Assembly: GCA_902784475.1 (NCBI GenBank)
Contig: CACZUX010000034.1
Span: forward strand, 1 to 64,000
Direction of reading: 5' to 3'
Length of the DNA: 64,000 nucleotides
Origin: an uncultured Bacteroidales bacterium
GTDB taxonomy: Bacteria; Bacteroidota; Bacteroidia; Bacteroidales; Bacteroidaceae
A model generated the notes under the pieces. That model was given only the letters and a program-made list of their open reading frames with translations, had not been told where the DNA came from and did not search any database. Every line of letters begins with the position of its first letter. The stretch's first letter is position 1. Shown piece after piece: positions 60,505 to 64,000 of the stretch. A program made the translations under genes and the position numbers.

Positions 60505-61578
60505 ATGAAAAAAACACTTCTACCCCTGCTCACTCTCCTTGTGTTGGCCGTTTCGTGCACTACGGAAAAGGAGATTCCCGAGACTTCCTATCTCTTCTGT
60601 TTCTTCTCCAACAACACCCCTGAAGGAGAGCAGATACGTTACGCCATCTCCGATGACGGCTTCAACTACCGCAGCCTCAACGACGGCAAGCCCGTCGTCC
60701 TCTCCGACAGCATTGCCCTGACGGGAAGCATCCGCGACCCGCATCTCATACGCGGCGTGGACGGCAAGACCTTCTACATGGTGCTCACCGACATGCGCTC
60801 CTCTCTGGGCTGGCAGAGCAACGACGGCCTCATCCTCATGAAGAGTACCGACCTGATTCATTGGGAGCACAAAGCCATCGACTTCCCCTCGCGCTTCCCC
60901 GACCTTGAGGGTCACGACCGCGACAATCTGCACGCCGTCTGGGCGCCCCAGACCATTTGGGACCCCGACTCGCAGCGCTACATGATTTACTACAGCATCG
61001 GGCGTCACGATTGGGAGTACGAGACCAACGACAGCATCCGCGATGAGGAGACGGGCGAGAAGAAACCCTTCTATCAGCCCTACTTTAAGATTTTCTACAG
61101 CTACGCCAACGAGGATTTCACCGACATCACGGAGCCCAAACTGCTCTTCGACTTCGGCACGGCAGCCATCGACGGCGACATTGTGCGCGACGAGAAGAAC
61201 GACCAGTACGTCCTCTTCTTCAAGGACGAGGGCCGCTCGGTGGACAACAACGGCTTCAAGACCCGCCAGGGTGTGATGCGCGCCACCTCCAAGAAACTCA
61301 CCGGCCCCTACACGATTGAGTGGAAGCACCTCAACAAGCCCGGCCAGTTCCCCGTCGAGGGTTCGAGCGTGTTCCAGCTGGCCGACGGCTCCAAGTGGAT
61401 CCTGATGTACGATTGCTACAGCGACGGCTACTACCAGTTCTGCGAGTCCGTTGACCTGCAGAACTTCACCCACGTTCACGACACGCCCACCGAGGGCAAC
61501 TTCACACCGCGTCACGGCTCCGTCATCCTCATCACCAAGGAGGAGCGCCAGCGCCTGGAGGATGCATTTGGATATTAA
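60505..61578 (+). CDS. GH43-family glycosidase, lipoprotein
   Basis: A 357-residue protein. The N-terminus 'MKKTLLPLLTLLVLAVSCTT' has a lipobox (LAVSC), so the mature enzyme would be lipid-anchored at Cys18. The five-bladed GH43 propeller shows the three acidic catalytic positions: Asp in 'GSIRDPHLIRG', Asp in 'TAAIDGDIVRD' and Glu in 'FPVEGSSVFQL'. 'SLGWQSNDGLILMKSTDLIHW' and 'HAVWAPQTIWDPDSQRYMIYY' are typical. Likely activity is on arabinose- or galactose-containing side chains; the subfamily cannot be set from sequence here. It lies 9 nt before the metalloprotease gene. Confidence 0.86.
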   Translation: MKKTLLPLLTLLVLAVSCTTEKEIPETSYLFCFFSNNTPEGEQIRYAISDDGFNYRSLNDGKPVVLSDSIALTGSIRDPHLIRGVDGKTFYMVLTDMRSSLGWQSNDGLILMKSTDLIHWEHKAIDFPSRFPDLEGHDRDNLHAVWAPQTIWDPDSQRYMIYYSIGRHDWEYETNDSIRDEETGEKKPFYQPYFKIFYSYANEDFTDITEPKLLFDFGTAAIDGDIVRDEKNDQYVLFFKDEGRSVDNNGFKTRQGVMRATSKKLTGPYTIEWKHLNKPGQFPVEGSSVFQLADGSKWILMYDCYSDGYYQFCESVDLQNFTHVHDTPTEGNFTPRHGSVILITKEERQRLEDAFGY

Positions 61579-61587
61579 ACTTTAGTT

Positions 61588-63930
61588 ATGAAAAAGATTG
61601 TTTTTGTAGCTCTGCTGCTCGCCTCTGCCCTGCCCTTTTTCGCACAGCACGACCGCGGACAGCAGCAAAAGCCGTCCAAGCCCAGCATCGTGCGCAAGGG
61701 TCTGATGGGCGCAGAGAAGGTGGGGCGCGATTGGATACTTGTGGTGCCTGACAGCCTCCTGAGCAAGGATATGCTCACCACCACACGTTTCATCTCCACG
61801 CCCTCCGAGACGGGCGCCTACGGCGGCGAACAACTGCAGGAGCAGACCGTCTTCTGGGAGTTGAACCCCGACAGCATGCTGGTGCTTCGCGCCCGCATGA
61901 CGGTCAACGTGGCCGACACCACGCAGCGCATCTCGCGTGCCGTGACGGTGGCCAACGAGAATCCCATCATCGGCCTCTTCGAGGTGACGGAGCACAAGGA
62001 CAAGGCCCGCAAGATCAAGGTCAACCAGTTCTTCCTGGAGGACGCTCCCGCCCTGGGCTTCTCCGAGCGCGCCAAGCAGCAGCTTTCGATGACAGGCGTC
62101 CACAGCGGCCTTTCGTATATTGAGGACATCAAGAGCTTCCCGGGCAACGTGGAGGTGCAGATGGTCAAAACCTTCGTTTCGCGCGGTACGTCCAACCCCT
62201 CGGCCGCCTCTACCGGACGCATGACCTTCCGCCTCAACGTGAGCTTCATCCTCCTGCCCGAAGTGCCCATGCTGCGCCGCTATTTCGACCCGCGTGTGGG
62301 CTATTTCACCAATGCTTTCACGGAGTATTCCGACGACCAGCAGCGCGTCAAGAGCAAGCAGTTCGTCTGCCGCTGGCGTCTGGAGCCCAAGAGCGACGAG
62401 GACTGGGACAAGATGGCCGCGGGCGAACTCATCGAGCCCAAGAAGCCCATCGTCTACTATATTGATCCGGCCACGCCCAAGCGCTGGCGCCCCTATCTCA
62501 TTCAGGGCGTCAACGACTGGCAGAAGGCTTTTGAGAAGGCCGGCTGGAAGAATGCCATCCGGGCCGAGGAGTGGCCCGAGGGCGACTCCACCATGTCGAT
62601 GGAGGATGCGCGCTACAGCGTAATCCGCTATCTGGCTTCTCCCATCGAGAACGCCTATGGCCCCCACGTCAGCGACCCTCGCACGGGTGAGATCCTTGAG
62701 AGCCACATCTGCTGGTATCACAACGTGATGACGCTCGTCCACGACTGGTATATGGTCCAGGCCTCCAGCATTGACGAGGCCGCCCGCAAGATGCACTTTG
62801 ACGACGCGCTCATGGGCGAGCTCATCCGCTTCGTCGCCTCTCATGAGGTGGGCCACACGCTGGGTCTGCGCCACAACTTCGGCTCGTCGAGCACGGTGCC
62901 AGTGGACTCCCTGCGCAACAAGTCGTTTGTCATCCGCCACGGCCACACGCCTTCCATCATGGACTATGCGCGCTTCAACTATGTGGCCCAGCCCGAGGAC
63001 GGCATCGGCCGCGAGGGCATCTTCCCCCGCATCGGCGACTACGACCTCTGGGCCATCGAGTGGGGCTACCGTCCGATGCGCTACGCCATCGACGAGGATC
63101 TTGACCATCAGCTGGAGGAACCGCTCACCTACGAGGCGCAGAAGAACCCGCGCCTGTGGTGGGGCGACGGTGAGACTTACCACAACGACCCGCGCCGCCA
63201 GAGGGAAGACCTCGGCGACGACGCCGTGAAGGCCAGCGAATACGGCATCCGCAACCTCAAGCGCGAGCTCCGCGCTCTGCCCCAGTGGACCGATGAAACG
63301 ATGGATTATTTCGGCGTCAACCTGCCCTCGATGTACAACCAGGTGCTTAGCCAGTTCCTACGCTATGTGGGCCACGTGGCGCACAACATCGGCGGCACGC
63401 GCGAGACCTTCCGCACACCGCTCCAGGGCGGCACACTCTACGAGCCCAACCCGCTGGAGCGCCAGAAGGCCGCCCTCGACTTCATCGACCGCCACTGTTT
63501 CCAGGAACCCGTGTGGCTGCGCGATGTGCCCTACCTCAAGCAACTCACCTACGACACGGAGCAGATCACCCTCATCGTGGCGCGCCGCACGGTGATGCTC
63601 ATCACCGACCGCCTCTCCAGCGACCGCCTCAACCGCCTCTGGCCTCTGCGCGACGTGATGAGCCGCGTCACCGACCTCATCATGAAGGAGGCGCAGAGCG
63701 GAGCCCGTGTATCGCGCTATCGCCGCGAGCTGCAGAACCGCTACGCCCAGTGGCTCATCGACAGTTTCCGCAACGCCGACGCCACCGACCCCGACCGCCC
63801 CACGCTGCTGCTCACGCTGGAGCGCCTGCGCAACCACACGATGTCGGCTTCGCGCGCCACCTCCGACGCCACCACACGGGCTCATTGGCTCAGCCTCTAT
63901 GACTTAATTTCCAGAGTATTGAAGATATGA
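61588..63930 (+). CDS. Zinc-dependent metalloprotease (DUF5117/DUF4953 type), exported
   Basis: A 780-residue protein with signal peptide MKKIVFVALLLASALPFFAQ. The N-terminal ~400 residues correspond to the DUF5117/DUF5118-type domain ('VGRDWILVVPDSLLSKDML', 'YFDPRVGYFTNAFTEYSD'). The metzincin-like core has the zinc site 'SHEVGHTLGLRHNFGSSS' (HExxHxxGxxH) and the Met-turn 'PSIMDYARFNYVAQ'. A helical C-terminal DUF4953-type region follows. Substrate is unknown. Bacteroidetes carry several paralogues, often in tandem. It follows GH43 by 9 nt and overlaps the next gene by ATGA. Confidence 0.9.
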   Translation: MKKIVFVALLLASALPFFAQHDRGQQQKPSKPSIVRKGLMGAEKVGRDWILVVPDSLLSKDMLTTTRFISTPSETGAYGGEQLQEQTVFWELNPDSMLVLRARMTVNVADTTQRISRAVTVANENPIIGLFEVTEHKDKARKIKVNQFFLEDAPALGFSERAKQQLSMTGVHSGLSYIEDIKSFPGNVEVQMVKTFVSRGTSNPSAASTGRMTFRLNVSFILLPEVPMLRRYFDPRVGYFTNAFTEYSDDQQRVKSKQFVCRWRLEPKSDEDWDKMAAGELIEPKKPIVYYIDPATPKRWRPYLIQGVNDWQKAFEKAGWKNAIRAEEWPEGDSTMSMEDARYSVIRYLASPIENAYGPHVSDPRTGEILESHICWYHNVMTLVHDWYMVQASSIDEAARKMHFDDALMGELIRFVASHEVGHTLGLRHNFGSSSTVPVDSLRNKSFVIRHGHTPSIMDYARFNYVAQPEDGIGREGIFPRIGDYDLWAIEWGYRPMRYAIDEDLDHQLEEPLTYEAQKNPRLWWGDGETYHNDPRRQREDLGDDAVKASEYGIRNLKRELRALPQWTDETMDYFGVNLPSMYNQVLSQFLRYVGHVAHNIGGTRETFRTPLQGGTLYEPNPLERQKAALDFIDRHCFQEPVWLRDVPYLKQLTYDTEQITLIVARRTVMLITDRLSSDRLNRLWPLRDVMSRVTDLIMKEAQSGARVSRYRRELQNRYAQWLIDSFRNADATDPDRPTLLLTLERLRNHTMSASRATSDATTRAHWLSLYDLISRVLKI

Positions 63931-64000
63931 AGCACGCACTCATCATCCCCGTCTTCCTCCTCGCCGGCCTCCCTGTCGGAGCCCAGAAGTTTGAGAGCAT
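63927..64000 (+). CDS. Start of an exported protein (partial)
   Basis: ATG at 63927 overlaps the preceding stop by 4 nt. The visible part is a signal peptide, 'MKHALIIPVFLLAGLPVGAQ' followed by 'KFES'. The gene runs off the window. A second metalloprotease of the same type would be usual here, but nothing in the visible residues proves it. Confidence 0.6.
   Translation, partial: MKHALIIPVFLLAGLPVGAQKFES

Noticed and set aside
1..64000. tRNA, rRNA, riboswitch or SusC/SusD genes
   Set aside because: I looked for cloverleaf-type sequences, conserved RNA motifs and TonB-dependent receptor motifs in intergenic and coding regions and found nothing I could support.

Overview
The window looks like a chromosomal contig from a GC-rich gut-type Bacteroidales bacterium, probably Prevotellaceae or a close relative. 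Five things point there: start codons without Shine-Dalgarno sequences; Bacteroidetes -33/-7 promoters (TTTG, about 20 nt, TAnnTTTG); secreted proteins ending in the short tail 'YDLNGRR...GIYI.NGKKVV'; a sodium-pumping methylmalonyl-CoA decarboxylase together with Pta-AckA (propionate and acetate production); and many secreted plant-glycan hydrolases. I saw no SusC/SusD pair, transposase, tRNA, rRNA or CRISPR array.

Layout. 1-1.5 kb: the end of a repeat-rich surface protein, a small membrane protein, a HigB/HigA-type toxin-antitoxin pair and a small M15 peptidase. 1.7-14.7 kb: a carbohydrate block with GH29 fucosidase (its signal peptide is out of frame), GH97, an AraC regulator, a triple alpha/beta-hydrolase fusion, a DUF3237 protein, GH53 galactanase and a regulator built like a hybrid two-component system without its kinase. 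14.8-18.5 kb: the methylmalonyl-CoA decarboxylase operon. 18.6-25.8 kb: MATE transporter, phosphopantetheinyl transferase, exonuclease III, GH35, and a convergent GH2. 25.8-45.1 kb: a large accessory island of surface proteins made of two tandem copies of a three-gene cassette (A, B, C), with an extra GLUG/InlB-repeat protein (D) and GH2 in line after copy 1. 45.3-49.1 kb: ackA, pta, cdaA and folP. 49.3-58.6 kb: murF, then a PL11 rhamnogalacturonan lyase with autotransporter-type repeats, a C_GCAxxG_C_C protein, a HAD phosphatase and a GH3. 58.5-64 kb: queA (frame broken near the 3' end), truA, a GH43 lipoprotein, a zinc metalloprotease and the start of another exported protein.

Taken together, GH53, GH35, GH2, GH43, GH29, GH97, GH3 and PL11 form a dispersed toolkit for pectic rhamnogalacturonan I and its galactan/arabinan side chains. 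The sugars would feed fermentation to propionate and acetate through enzymes encoded in the same window.

The most unusual features are: (1) a dispersed family of degenerate tandem repeats with a strict 7-nt period, lying at gene borders and also inside at least four coding regions; (2) the diverged tandem cassette duplication, with gene B broken in one copy and the A/B frame split in both; (3) several small out-of-frame deletions (GH29, B copy 1, queA) and three convergent gene pairs whose 3' ends overlap by 43-111 nt; (4) a protein with three complete alpha/beta-hydrolase domains. Item 3 could be real genome decay or assembly error and should be checked against reads first.
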